Positions 44,683-54,364 are shown, counted from the first letter of the stretch. The stretch: DNA of 64,000 nt from Parabacteroides sp. 52 (GCF_010500925.1 NZ_QVMG01000001.1:372001-436000), one strand, 5' to 3'. The notes: generated by a model from the sequence alone, not told the origin. Numbers and translations are program-made.

Positions 44683-45660
44683 TTACTTTTTAGGTTCATA
44701 AATAAATACTTCTTTCTCCTCTATATGATACTCAAAAGGGACCATATACTTTAACAATTCCAGAACTTCCGCCAGTCCTTCCTCTCGGTTTATCACACAA
44801 CGGAATTTTATATCAGCTAATGCTTTTGATTCCAGGTTCACATGCACATCGTACAAAAGAGATAGTTTGTTGACTATTTCCCGCAAGGTTGCACTCTCAA
44901 ACGTCAACTGTCCAAGATGCCAGGAGGTTGAGACAGCCGCATCGACTGCTTCTACTACATATTGGTTGTTACCGGGGGTATAAGAAACCTTTTCGCCCGG
45001 TGACATGTCTAAAAGGAAATGCTGGTTTTTGTCTAACAAAGAGACCTTTCCACTGACCAGGATTGTCTCTATCTTATCTCCGTCGGTTCCTGTGTTTATA
45101 TTAAAAGAGGTACCCAATACCTTCACTTTTAACTGTCCGCCTTCTACCCAAAAAGGAGATTCCGGGTCTTTCTTTACTTCAAAATAAGCTTCACCTATTA
45201 CTATCACCCGCCTGTTGCTGGCAGAAAAAGAATCCGGTATACGCAACGATGCGCCTTTGTTTAACCAAACGACCGAACCATCGTCCAGATTTATCTTTTT
45301 TATATCCTCTCCGTCACTCATCACAATATGCAGATACGATTCGGGTTGATTGAAAGAGTACCAGCCTCCGAAGGCAAGTGTTATCAACAAAAGAAAGAGT
45401 GCAACATATTTCATCAGCGTGTTCATCCGGCAACTCTTTTTTGTCTTATTTACCTGATGATTGACCTTCTTCAGGGCATTTTCTATCCTATCGGGGGTAT
45501 TGTAAAGAAGAAAACGATGGCTGATCCTTAGTCCGATAAGCAGACGAAAGATTTTTTCGTTCTCCTCCGACTGGTTTTTCCAAGCCATCAACTCCTCCAG
45601 TTCGGTTGGAGTAAGCTCTTCTATCATATATTTCACAAGTAGGCGGCTGTCAAATTCCAT
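44683..45660 (-). CDS. FecR-type anti-sigma factor
   Basis: A 325-residue inner-membrane protein. A cytoplasmic helical part (1-80; LTPTELEELMAWKNQSEENE) binds the sigma factor, one membrane helix lies near 85-103, the periplasmic FecR domain follows (DGSVVWLNKGASLRIP, GEAYFEVKKD), and a DUF4974/STN-like C-terminus (LTFESATLREIVNKLSLLY) contacts the STN domain of SusC. Confidence 0.94.
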   Translation of the reverse strand: MEFDSRLLVKYMIEELTPTELEELMAWKNQSEENEKIFRLLIGLRISHRFLLYNTPDRIENALKKVNHQVNKTKKSCRMNTLMKYVALFLLLITLAFGGWYSFNQPESYLHIVMSDGEDIKKINLDDGSVVWLNKGASLRIPDSFSASNRRVIVIGEAYFEVKKDPESPFWVEGGQLKVKVLGTSFNINTGTDGDKIETILVSGKVSLLDKNQHFLLDMSPGEKVSYTPGNNQYVVEAVDAAVSTSWHLGQLTFESATLREIVNKLSLLYDVHVNLESKALADIKFRCVINREEGLAEVLELLKYMVPFEYHIEEKEVFIYEPKK

Positions 45661-45817
45661 TTTTATATTATTACGTAATAATAGCCAAACGGTCGGAAGA
45701 GAAAAACTACGGAGAGTTTTGCTTTTTTTTTCGAATAAAGGTTGGGGGTGGATTCTTTTTTGTTCTTTCCTTATATAAATACCTCTAGGGTATACAATGA
45801 TTTATCTTACCAAAAAA

Positions 45818-46435
45818 TCACAGATGTATAGGATATGTTATGCCCAATAGAATACAAAGTAAAAAGAATTCTTTAGTAGACATTTTATTCTTCAGGAACT
45901 TTAAGGTCAGGTAAATATGGCTTTCCACAGTTCGTTGCGGAATCCCCTTTAAATCAGCAATTTCTTTGGCCCGCAATCCTTTTATATAGGCAAGAACAAA
46001 TACTTCCCGCCGTTGTACAGGTAATTCGTCAAGTAATTCATAAAGTTGTTGGTAAAAATCTTTTGTATAGAGTTCTTCCAATACAGAGGATCCTTCTTTT
46101 AACAGAGCTCCGTATTGTTCCAGATAATCCTGATAGGTTTTAACCTGATATTTTTCGGACAATTGGTTTTTTCGGATATAATCCAGGCAACGGGTATAAG
46201 CCGATTGAAACAGATAAGAATGAAAGCCTTTTCCTATATATAATTTATCCCGATTCTCCCAAATATACAGAAATACATCCTGAGCTATATCCTCAGCGAT
46301 ACCTTCTTCTATCATGGATGAAATGTAAGCGACCAAACGCGGATAATAATAACGGAATAATCTGTTAAAAGTATCTTGGTTACCGCCCTTCAAATCATCT
46401 AAAAGTGCATCTTCGGAAAATGAATTAACAAGCAT
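45818..46435 (-). CDS. ECF sigma-70 factor (Bacteroidetes SusC/FecR-linked)
   Basis: A 205-residue ECF sigma factor. Region 2 (FNRLFRYYYPRLVAYISSM; DIAQDVFLYIWENR) and region 4 (LDELPVQRREVFVLAYIKG; LKGIPQRTVESHIYLTLKFL) are clear. It should activate the downstream fecR-susC-susD genes when FecR is triggered. A 157-nt gap separates it from fecR; no other gene lies there. Confidence 0.94.
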   Translation of the reverse strand: MLVNSFSEDALLDDLKGGNQDTFNRLFRYYYPRLVAYISSMIEEGIAEDIAQDVFLYIWENRDKLYIGKGFHSYLFQSAYTRCLDYIRKNQLSEKYQVKTYQDYLEQYGALLKEGSSVLEELYTKDFYQQLYELLDELPVQRREVFVLAYIKGLRAKEIADLKGIPQRTVESHIYLTLKFLKNKMSTKEFFLLCILLGITYPIHL

Positions 46436-46464
46436 TTCAGGTTTTCATTTATTTCCACATGCAG

Positions 46465-46472
46465 CAAATATA
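46465..46472 (-). promoter_or_regulatory. -7 element of the ECF sigma gene
   Basis: TATATTTG on the minus strand, 29 nt before the ATG at 46435. Confidence 0.5.
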
Positions 46473-46558
46473 AGATTATTTAGTTAAAATGTTTAGATTT
46501 TTGTGTTGAAAAGTTTAGAATTAAAATCCAACCTCTTTGTCTGTCTAGGAAGCGAATA

Positions 46559-46654
46559 TCCTGTTGCCGATGGGCATCAGCAATATTGTCGATGCTGTTC
46601 AGCAATATTGACGAACACGTTCAGCAATATTGCCGATGCGCATCGGCAATAAAA
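46559..46654. repeat. 22-bp-period palindrome array of a different sequence, copy C
   Basis: Three CAATATTG cores start at 46581, 46603 and 46625, exactly 22 bp apart, with half-cores in phase at both ends. Half-way between are other palindromes: GATGGGCATC, GATGCTGTTC, GAACACGTTC and the perfect GCCGATGCGCATCGGC. It sits in the 355-nt gap between the sigma factor and metallophosphoesterase genes, otherwise holding only a promoter and a terminator. Confidence 0.88.
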
Positions 46655-46711
46655 TAATGGGTAAAGAAAAGGCACTAATTGCCCTACTCCTTCTACCCTC
46701 AAAGACTATAC

Positions 46712-46752
46712 AAAAAGAGACGGGCTCCTCTCCCACGCTGGAGAAGAGCCCG
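46712..46752 (-). terminator. Terminator after the metallophosphoesterase gene
   Basis: On the minus strand CGGGCTCTTCTCC / GGAGAGGAGCCCG (one mismatch) is followed by TCTCTTTTTG. Confidence 0.8.
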
Positions 46753-46790
46753 CATACACTTTGGGATCCTATAAAAGAAGAGGAAACGTC

Positions 46791-47789
46791 CTATTCTTTC
46801 TTCTTCTGAAAATAGGTTGGGAAATGGAATTTATGGATGATTTCATTCTGAGGCAGGCGGATCCAGGAGTGAAAACCTTCTTCGCCTTCGGTCAGTTCAA
46901 TCACACGGGCACCGTTGGGTTTCAGGTTGTTGTAAACGGTATTCCCACCGGTATAACGCCCGTAACACAAAAGAATACCTTTCCAGTAAACAGCATAATC
47001 ATCGTCGTGATCGTGTCCGACAAAGGTAGCCTGTACATCTCCCATTTCACGCATGGAAGCAAATAAACCGGAGTTTAGTTGCGGGGCACAGGCTTTTTCT
47101 TTACGGGTACCGTACAGAACCGCTGTTTCATCGTTCGCTGCCTGATTGTATTCCGGCAGTGGTATGTGAAAAAAGGCCAATGAGGGTATAGGAGTTCCCT
47201 TGTTTTCTTGGGTATAACGGGCACTATTCTCGCGATACCATTGAATCTGATCAAATTGGATATAGTCATATCCACCGATTCCTTTCAGTTTGGAATAGGA
47301 TTGTGAATCGAAGCCATAAAGAATATGGGCATCTTTTTTGCCGTCACTCGATTTCACAGGCAGGATAAAGTTGGTCACTCCCGACAGGCCTTCTACGGTA
47401 GCCGTCAGATTATAGGGCACCGTCCGGATGATTTCAAAAAGTTGCTGACGATTTAATCCCTGTTCGTCGTCGTGATTCCCAAAGACAACGGCAAAAGGAA
47501 TCTTTTTATCGGCCACCAGTTTCAACACATGGCGTAACCCTTCTTCGGCGGGTTTACCGTAAATTACATCCCCGGTAAAGAATACCAGATCGGGTTTCTC
47601 CGCATCGACTACTTCACGGATACACTCCAGAGCCACATCCGACCGTGGGTCTCCATGGATATAATGTACATCGGTGAACTGTACAATTTTAAACTTTCCG
47701 TTTTTATTGTACCGCAAAGTCGGCTGCTCGGCCCAACCGAACTGTAAGGCCGCGAACAACCCGGCAAAAAGTAATACAAATCGTTTCAT
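46791..47789 (-). CDS. Exported calcineurin-like metallophosphoesterase
   Basis: A 332-residue protein with signal peptide (FGWAE). Metal-site motifs are complete: QFTDVHYIHGD, FTGDVIYG, FGNHDDE, FHIPLPE and VGHDHDDDY. This resembles purple-acid-phosphatase-like / PA14-less phosphohydrolases common in Bacteroidota. The substrate is unknown. It is monocistronic and ends at a terminator; whether it belongs with the neighbouring SusCD locus is unclear. Confidence 0.92.
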   Translation of the reverse strand: MKRFVLLFAGLFAALQFGWAEQPTLRYNKNGKFKIVQFTDVHYIHGDPRSDVALECIREVVDAEKPDLVFFTGDVIYGKPAEEGLRHVLKLVADKKIPFAVVFGNHDDEQGLNRQQLFEIIRTVPYNLTATVEGLSGVTNFILPVKSSDGKKDAHILYGFDSQSYSKLKGIGGYDYIQFDQIQWYRENSARYTQENKGTPIPSLAFFHIPLPEYNQAANDETAVLYGTRKEKACAPQLNSGLFASMREMGDVQATFVGHDHDDDYAVYWKGILLCYGRYTGGNTVYNNLKPNGARVIELTEGEEGFHSWIRLPQNEIIHKFHFPTYFQKKKE

Positions 47790-48033
47790 TTTGTTTGTTT
47801 ATTTAATAGTGAATTCATGATATCTTCAAGACACCTATCAACGGTGAAATCCTCAATGAGATCTTGTTTTTTATGTTTTTTAGATTAATACGTCCGTCGG
47901 CAAGAGAAAGCAAAATAAAGTAAATAGTTTGTATTCTACAAATAAGATAAAAGGGAAAAAAGACATTTTCCTTATCGTAGGAGTTTTTGTTACAGAAACA
48001 GTTGCTTTCAAATTTTTTAATACAAAGAGAAGG

Positions 48034-48066
48034 TTTATACGTATTTATTTGTTATATTTGTACGTA
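48034..48066 (+). promoter_or_regulatory. Promoter and possible operator of the toxin-antitoxin pair
   Basis: TATATTTG (-7) at 48053-48060 is flanked by direct repeats TTTATACGTA (48034-48043) and TTTGTACGTA (48057-48066), 23 bp apart, each containing the palindrome TACGTA. This is a plausible autoregulation site for the antitoxin. The 288-nt gap from 47790 holds nothing else recognised. Confidence 0.5.
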
Positions 48067-48077
48067 AAAGATGCGTT

Positions 48078-48320
48078 ATGAATACAAAACTAACTTTAAA
48101 CCTGAATAGAGAGATCATCAAACAGGCTAAGCTATATGCAAAGGACAATCGAACCAGCCTGTCGAAGTTGATAGAGAATTATCTGAATTCGCTTACCCGA
48201 AATCAAGAGATATCGATCAGGGAAATTAGTCCTTTAGTGGAAAGTCTTACCGGTGTAATTGATACCGGAGAGATAGAACGCAAGGAGTATGTGGATTACT
48301 TGTCAGAAAAATATGCTTGA
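48078..48320 (+). CDS. DUF6364-type antitoxin (VapB-like)
   Basis: An 80-residue protein starting MNTKLTLNLNREIIKQAKLY, a ribbon-helix-helix-like DNA-binding start, with an acidic C-terminus (ISPLVESLTGVID...EYVDYLSEKYA) suited to wrapping a PIN toxin. Its stop overlaps the toxin ATG, so translation is coupled. Confidence 0.85.
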   Translation: MNTKLTLNLNREIIKQAKLYAKDNRTSLSKLIENYLNSLTRNQEISIREISPLVESLTGVIDTGEIERKEYVDYLSEKYA

Positions 48321-48736
48321 TGGAAAAGCTGTTGGTTGATACGAATATTGTTATTGATCTGTTGGCTAAACGAGAAGATTTTTATCAGGAAGCACAACGA
48401 TTGTTTACTCTGGCCGATCACAGAGAAGTGAAACTCTTTGTCTCTGCATTGACTTTTGCCAACACTTATTATCTGCTCAATAAATATAATAAGGCAGAAG
48501 AAGCAAGGAAAATACTGATTAAATTTAAAGTATTGGTAGAGGTGCTTCCCCTAGATGATAAAATAGTAGAACTATCACTCATTTCCGATTTCAAAGACTA
48601 TGAAGATGCCATTCAATATTATTCCGCTCTGGAGAATAAATTGGATATGATCATTACCCGAAATAAAAAAGATTTTAAGACGTCCATACTTCCCGTATTT
48701 ACAGCAAAGGAATACCTGAAAAGGAATGATAAATAA
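48320..48736 (+). CDS. PIN-domain toxin (VapC-like ribonuclease)
   Basis: A 138-residue PIN protein. Acidic residues are in LLVDTNIVIDLL (D7) and KDYEDAIQYYSA, and TRNKKDF is the usual C-terminal segment. Such toxins cut tRNA or rRNA. The ATG at 48320 overlaps the antitoxin stop TGA (48318-48320). Confidence 0.9.
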   Translation: MEKLLVDTNIVIDLLAKREDFYQEAQRLFTLADHREVKLFVSALTFANTYYLLNKYNKAEEARKILIKFKVLVEVLPLDDKIVELSLISDFKDYEDAIQYYSALENKLDMIITRNKKDFKTSILPVFTAKEYLKRNDK

Positions 48737-48748
48737 AATAAATTATTT

Positions 48749-48784
48749 AACTTCAGCATCCGGCTTATGCCGGATGTTGAAGTT
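48749..48784. terminator. Long hairpin between vapC-like and phoH genes
   Basis: A 16-bp stem AACTTCAGCATCCGGC / GCCGGATGTTGAAGTT with a TTAT loop and one G-U pair lies between convergent genes. T runs are poor on both sides, so termination is likely but not certain. Confidence 0.6.
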
Positions 48785-48819
48785 GCCAACAATCGGACTT
48801 CTCTTGGTTTCCTGGAAAA

Positions 48820-50145
48820 TCACATGAGGTTGGCAGCCATTTCCGCCAACTGACTCCGCTCTCCTTTCACCAGATTTATATGGGCAAAGAGTTCTTGTCC
48901 TTTCATTTTATCCACCATATAGGCCAATCCGTTGCTTTGGGCATCCAGGTAGGGAGAGTCTATCTGTTGGATATCTCCGGTGAATATCATCTTCGTACCT
49001 TCGCCAGCCCGGGTGATAATGGTTTTTATCTCATGCGGCGTAAGGTTCTGAGCCTCATCGATGATGCAGAATGTCTCCGAAAGACTTCGTCCACGGATAA
49101 AGGCCAATGCTTCCACGACCAATTTGTTTTCTTTTTGCATTTCATCGATGCGTTTGACTTCCTGACTGCCGGAGGTAAACTGTGCCTTAATCACATTCAG
49201 GTTATCAAATAAAGGTTGCATATACGGGGCGACCTTTTGTTTCTCGTCCCCGGGGAGAAAGCCGATATCTTTATTTGCCAAAGACACGATCGGACGGGCG
49301 AGTAGGATTTGTTTGTATTGATTCGATTGTTTCAAGGCTGATGCCAAAGCCAACAATGTCTTTCCTGTTCCCGCTTTACCGGTTATACCGACTAATTTGA
49401 CTTCCGGATCATTCAATACCTCGAAGGCAAAACTCTGTTCGGCGTTCCGGGGTTGGATACCATAATTCGTTCCTTTTTCTACTTTTTTGATTTTATCGGT
49501 GAAAGGATTGTAACGAACCAATACCGAATTGCGCACACTCTTGAGGATAAAACACTCATTGGGATCGAGTTTGGATGTAATCTCCAACAAATCCGCATCC
49601 ACTCCTTCCGGACAAGCATATATTTTATCAATCAGATCCGGGTCTATACTATCGTATGTATCTTGTGCCCTTTCAAAGACATCGACATTGATGACTTTGT
49701 CGGTGATATAATCTTCGACAGTGATACCTAAGGCACGTGCCTTCATGCGCAGATTGATATCCTTGGTCACCAACACCGTCTTCATCTTAGGCTTGGATTC
49801 CGCCACCCAGGAGGCACAGGCCAATATCCGGTTATCCGGCGTTCGATCGGGGAAAGATTGGGTGACATTGGCTTGTACTTTGTCGCCGGTCACCACATAC
49901 AAGGTTCCTTTTCCCGTGCCCAGAGAGGCACCCTTCAGAAACAAATCATTACTGGTCAGTAAGTCCAGCTCACGCACAAACTCACGGGCATTATAATTAA
50001 TCTGATCACTGCCTCTTTTAAACTTATCCAATTCTTCGAGAACGACTATCGGCAGATAGATATCATTTTCCTGAAAATTCTCTATACACTTGTAATCATG
50101 CAATATGACGTTTGTGTCTAATACGAAATTTTTCTTTACTCCCAT
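48820..50145 (-). CDS. PhoH-family ATPase with N-terminal PIN domain
   Basis: A 441-residue protein. The PIN domain starts at KNFVLDTNVILHDY, and the PhoH ATPase has Walker A GKAGTGKT and Walker B FCIIDEAQN. PIN-PhoH proteins act as RNA helicase/RNase units. The ATG at 50145 (MGVKKNFVLD) is chosen; an upstream ATG at 50211 would add 22 residues without family likeness. Confidence 0.93.
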   Translation of the reverse strand: MGVKKNFVLDTNVILHDYKCIENFQENDIYLPIVVLEELDKFKRGSDQINYNAREFVRELDLLTSNDLFLKGASLGTGKGTLYVVTGDKVQANVTQSFPDRTPDNRILACASWVAESKPKMKTVLVTKDINLRMKARALGITVEDYITDKVINVDVFERAQDTYDSIDPDLIDKIYACPEGVDADLLEITSKLDPNECFILKSVRNSVLVRYNPFTDKIKKVEKGTNYGIQPRNAEQSFAFEVLNDPEVKLVGITGKAGTGKTLLALASALKQSNQYKQILLARPIVSLANKDIGFLPGDEKQKVAPYMQPLFDNLNVIKAQFTSGSQEVKRIDEMQKENKLVVEALAFIRGRSLSETFCIIDEAQNLTPHEIKTIITRAGEGTKMIFTGDIQQIDSPYLDAQSNGLAYMVDKMKGQELFAHINLVKGERSQLAEMAANLM

Positions 50146-50253
50146 GGCATATTCTCTTATATGTTTATTGCAACTAAGATAGGAACAATTCCGATACATT
50201 ATCCTTTTCATCAGACAAAATCGCTATTGAGCCTAAAGAATTCAAGGTTTAAA

Positions 50254-52617
50254 CTATTGTCCGAACCGGGAAGTATCCACCTTGTCGTGTGCCTTTTCTT
50301 TATAACCTCCGAATTTATAAACGAAAGTCAGACGTACCGCTTGCATATCATTCACTTTCGTCATCTTATTCCACTGATTATCTTGTTTTATTTCAATCTT
50401 ATCCGGATAGCCGTGACGGAAAATATCATCCACTTTCAGGGTAAGAGAGGCGCGTTCATCAGCAAATGTCCATTTCAGTCCGGCCGAAATATTACAGATG
50501 AAGCCCAAGTCATAAAGCCCCTGTATGGCACCGGGAGTGACATACTGCCCATCAACAGTAAGTTTCAGGTTGGGTGTATGGGATAGATTAAATGTATGAT
50601 TCATCATGACAGCAGCGACATATGCTTCGCGGTTGAAAGACATCGTATGGAAATGGTCACTCTTCTCCTGCATACGAAATCCCTGCAAGGTAAAACGGCT
50701 GTTCCAGAACGATCCGACACGGAAAGGCAGAATAACCGCAATTCCGGTCTTCAGGGAATAATTAAAGTTCTCATACCGGAACACATTTTTCATTTCTGCA
50801 TCACTCTGGTAAGGGACCTGTGTGAAATAGTCGGGCGCATAATTACAGAAAGTGAGGAACATATACTTTTGGCGAAGGATATACACCCACTGCATATTAT
50901 ACGTACGATAGGGCTTCAGAGACGGATTCCCTTCCACTACCGAATACGAATTCAGCGGATAACGCTGAGGGCTCAGGTTCCAGTAGGTAGGATAGGTTTT
51001 ATCGCTGTTTACATGGAGTTGGAGAATATGTTGCGGCGAAAAGGTATAACTCATCGAGAGTGTTGGAAACAAAGCCCATGCATTCCATAAGGTCGTTTGC
51101 TCCTCATTCTTCCGGTAATCCGACTTATAGTACTCTACTTTCATCGCTGCATTGACCGAAAAGCGGGAATTAAAAACATGGGATACATCGGCAAATACAT
51201 TGGCGGCATAATCTTTCTGCGTATTATCTTCGATGGACTGCGGATGCAGTTCATAATCCTTTCCTGTATTATATAAATATTCTATATAATTATCTGACAC
51301 CGCATAACTACCTTGTATCCCATAATTCAACTCCCAGGATCCCAATGTATGCGATTGGTTGGCAAAAAGGGAATAACGGGAAATATCTTGCTCGGAGTTA
51401 TTCAATAAATCTGTTACTGATTGATTGTCTATTTTATCTTTAAAATAAAGCGTGGACGGATCATGGTATCCGGTATAATCGCCTCCGATAGTCAGTCCCC
51501 GGTGTCCGTCATATTGAAGGCGTACATTTTGCAAAGTCGAGTGATTCTTCGTATCTCCCCGGCTGATACTTGTCCAGGGCGTCTGTTCATCTTCCTGGGG
51601 GGCAAAGCCGGTAAGGGAGTGACGAACCGCTTTAGATTTATCGGCTGCCAGGTAATAAGCCGCGGATAATTTATCTTTATTGATGAATGTATAATCTACT
51701 CCCAGGCGCACCGTGCCTTCTTGGTTGCGGGTCGTATTACGCCCTGTCTGTTCAATTTCCGTAATTGCCTTGTTCAAGGTATGTCGTGCCGTCATATCTT
51801 CTCCACTATACATACGTCCTTTTTGGGCATCCACCAGAAGATCGACCGACAAACGGGGAGTGGCATAAAGCAGGTTCGCATGCACACCACCCAGGGCATA
51901 ATGCTTCTGCTCATAGTAACTACCAGCTTCTCCCTGAAAAACAGGGTGTTCCTCAGCGGGTTGATCCAATATAACATTGATAAGCGCCCCTTTCACATTG
52001 TATTTGGCTGGGGCATTATACAGCACCTCCGCTTTTTTCACACGAGAAGCGGGCATCGTTTTCAACAACTGTATCAATTGCGGAAGCGACATCGTAGTCA
52101 GTTGTCCGTTTATAATGATATGTAAAGATCCCGCACCGATCAACTCCAACGTATCATCCATTCCATGTATACCGGGTAATTCTTTGATGGCTTCAAAGGC
52201 GGTGTTGACAGTTTTATCCTTTATCAGTTGAGGTATATCATAGGCTAAGGCTGCCCCTTCTACGCGTACGACCGGCCTTTCTCCTTTGACAACGACTTCG
52301 TTCAAATCGTAACTCTTTTCTTTCAATAACACCTCTCCTACTTCTGCCGATGCGATCTCCATCAGACAGGCTTCGTATAAGAGGTGTTGAAACAAAAGAC
52401 GATGGGGCTTTTCTATCGGTTTCTGTATCAGAAACTGACCCTGGCTATCTGTAATAACTGCATCGACATAGACGGAATCAAGTGTCTGCAATACAACAGC
52501 TACCCCTTCGACAGGTTGGCGGTGGGGGTCAAAAACGATGCCTTGTACGTTTTGTCCTGCTGCCAGGCGGGTGATCAGGAGGAAACAGAGAGTGAAAAAA
52601 TAAAATAGAGTTTTCAT
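50254..52617 (-). CDS. TonB-dependent receptor-like outer-membrane protein
   Basis: A 787-residue protein. After the signal peptide (RLAAG) a carboxypeptidase-like regulatory domain (NVQGIVFDPHRQPVEGVAVVL), a plug (about 115-215) and a barrel of OMP_b-brl_3 type follow, ending in FVYKFGGY and a short charged tail. These differ from SusC. The ligand is unknown. It is divergent from a two-component system that may control it. Confidence 0.88.
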   Translation of the reverse strand: MKTLFYFFTLCFLLITRLAAGQNVQGIVFDPHRQPVEGVAVVLQTLDSVYVDAVITDSQGQFLIQKPIEKPHRLLFQHLLYEACLMEIASAEVGEVLLKEKSYDLNEVVVKGERPVVRVEGAALAYDIPQLIKDKTVNTAFEAIKELPGIHGMDDTLELIGAGSLHIIINGQLTTMSLPQLIQLLKTMPASRVKKAEVLYNAPAKYNVKGALINVILDQPAEEHPVFQGEAGSYYEQKHYALGGVHANLLYATPRLSVDLLVDAQKGRMYSGEDMTARHTLNKAITEIEQTGRNTTRNQEGTVRLGVDYTFINKDKLSAAYYLAADKSKAVRHSLTGFAPQEDEQTPWTSISRGDTKNHSTLQNVRLQYDGHRGLTIGGDYTGYHDPSTLYFKDKIDNQSVTDLLNNSEQDISRYSLFANQSHTLGSWELNYGIQGSYAVSDNYIEYLYNTGKDYELHPQSIEDNTQKDYAANVFADVSHVFNSRFSVNAAMKVEYYKSDYRKNEEQTTLWNAWALFPTLSMSYTFSPQHILQLHVNSDKTYPTYWNLSPQRYPLNSYSVVEGNPSLKPYRTYNMQWVYILRQKYMFLTFCNYAPDYFTQVPYQSDAEMKNVFRYENFNYSLKTGIAVILPFRVGSFWNSRFTLQGFRMQEKSDHFHTMSFNREAYVAAVMMNHTFNLSHTPNLKLTVDGQYVTPGAIQGLYDLGFICNISAGLKWTFADERASLTLKVDDIFRHGYPDKIEIKQDNQWNKMTKVNDMQAVRLTFVYKFGGYKEKAHDKVDTSRFGQ

Positions 52618-52759
52618 ATCATTTGTTTTTTAAGTTTCATGATGCAAAGAAAGGGGCTATGTAGGAAAGACTGTGTTATCAACGGCTTACGAAGTGTTAT
52701 CTAGTCTTACCAGAAAGGAAATTCATTTGTTTTTATTAGGTCAGCTATCCGGGAGATTG

Positions 52760-52767
52760 TAATTTTG
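52760..52767 (+). promoter_or_regulatory. -7 element of the two-component operon
   Basis: TAATTTTG matches TAnnTTTG, 31 nt before the ATG at 52799. Confidence 0.5.
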
Positions 52768-52798
52768 GCCTATCAAATCATCAAACAAAGACAAATGA

Positions 52799-54364
52799 AT
52801 GAAAACACGTCTTCAGTTTAAATGGATCGGTCTGCTTATTGTGATAGCCTTAGTCGTTCTAATCGTCTTCCAGGGATATTGGCTAAAGGGGGTATATGGT
52901 ACACTTTATAACCAGATGGAAACGCATATTATGGAAGCGATGCGTATAGCTGATTACAAAGAACTCTTCTTCCGTATGGAAGAGATAAAAGAGAAAAAGG
53001 AAACCCAGGAGGAGGAAGAAGTGGAATATACGAATAGGATCCAATTTGGAAACCAACAAGAAAGGAAAGAACCGGATCATGAGGAAGAAAAGGATAGCAT
53101 ATATGGTGGCTTTGATTTCAGAGAGAAAGACCTGAAAAACGAAGTGGATTCGGCCTTGACCGAGTTGTTGACTGCATTAGACGGTTTGGAAAATATGATA
53201 ATCCAATCTATGCATATGCAGTTGGATACGATGATGCATGTTAATTTTCAACGATATGACAGCTTGTTGGTAGAGGAGTTGAAGGCACGAAACATAAATC
53301 CGCACTATCAATTGAACCTGATGTATCAGGCCAACGAGAAGCATACCGTATTCCATATATTGGGAAAGAATCACCCCGGAATGGAAGAAGATACTACCGC
53401 TGCAGTATTGGACTGGAAAAACTCTACTTTCTACGATTATCCGATCACCCTCTACTCCCGTTCGTACGACAATGACAGCGTCTATTCGGCGACAGAAAAG
53501 AACAAGGCGGATGATACAATTGGAAATCCGTATTCATACCGGTTGTATATTAAATCACCGGCACGTATCATCCTTTTGCAGATGAGCGGCATACTCCTCT
53601 CCTCTTTCCTGGTTCTTCTGCTTATTATCATCACCTTTATCTATATGTTACGCACCATGATGCGACAAAAAACGGAAGAGGAATTGAAAACTGACTTTAC
53701 CAATAATATGACTCATGAGTTAAAGACTCCCCTATCTATAAGCTATGCGGCAGTAGACTCCTTATTGCATTACGGAGAGCCGGTTACTGAAAAGCAAGAA
53801 AAATACCTGACCATCGTCAAAGAACAACTCAGCTACCTGACCGGATTGGTAGAACAGATCCTGACCCTCTCGGTGGAAAACCGCAATACGTTCCGCCTGC
53901 GTCCCGAATCCATCAAATTGGCTGATATGATCTCCCGTCTTATCGAACAACACAAAGTCAAGAGTAAGGAGAATATATGTTTCGATATAGATATCCCTTC
54001 TACACTGGAACTGACGGCCGACCGGACGCATCTTTACAATATGGTTAATAACCTTATTGATAATGCCTTCAAATACACCTTGAAAAAACCGGTATTTATC
54101 CGCATACAAGCAGAGGTATTACCTCATGAAATCCGCCTGTCCGTTACAGACAATGGACCCGGAATCAGCATGACACATCAAACCCGCATATTTGATAAGT
54201 TCTACCGTATCCCCAGCGGTAACCTCCACAATGTCAAAGGACATGGATTGGGGCTCTATTATATCAAAGACATGATGGCTAAACACGAAGGAAGTGTGTC
54301 AATAGACAGCATATGGGGAAAAGGATCCACTTTCACGCTTCATTTTAAAAAGAATAAAAAATGA
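52799..54364 (+). CDS. Membrane sensor histidine kinase
   Basis: A 521-residue kinase. Membrane helices at about 8-26 and 258-284 enclose a periplasmic sensor region of 230 residues that has an unusual charged stretch (about 61-100, rich in E, K and D). HisKA has H306 in MTHELKTPLS; HATPase_c has N, DNGPGIS and GHGLGLYY. Its gene overlaps the response regulator by 4 nt. It may sense envelope conditions; RprX is a possible relative. Confidence 0.92.
   Translation: MKTRLQFKWIGLLIVIALVVLIVFQGYWLKGVYGTLYNQMETHIMEAMRIADYKELFFRMEEIKEKKETQEEEEVEYTNRIQFGNQQERKEPDHEEEKDSIYGGFDFREKDLKNEVDSALTELLTALDGLENMIIQSMHMQLDTMMHVNFQRYDSLLVEELKARNINPHYQLNLMYQANEKHTVFHILGKNHPGMEEDTTAAVLDWKNSTFYDYPITLYSRSYDNDSVYSATEKNKADDTIGNPYSYRLYIKSPARIILLQMSGILLSSFLVLLLIIITFIYMLRTMMRQKTEEELKTDFTNNMTHELKTPLSISYAAVDSLLHYGEPVTEKQEKYLTIVKEQLSYLTGLVEQILTLSVENRNTFRLRPESIKLADMISRLIEQHKVKSKENICFDIDIPSTLELTADRTHLYNMVNNLIDNAFKYTLKKPVFIRIQAEVLPHEIRLSVTDNGPGISMTHQTRIFDKFYRIPSGNLHNVKGHGLGLYYIKDMMAKHEGSVSIDSIWGKGSTFTLHFKKNKK

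Noticed and set aside
46559..46654. CRISPR or inverted terminal repeats of an insertion sequence
   Set aside because: The period is 22 bp with 8-bp cores and no transposase is nearby.
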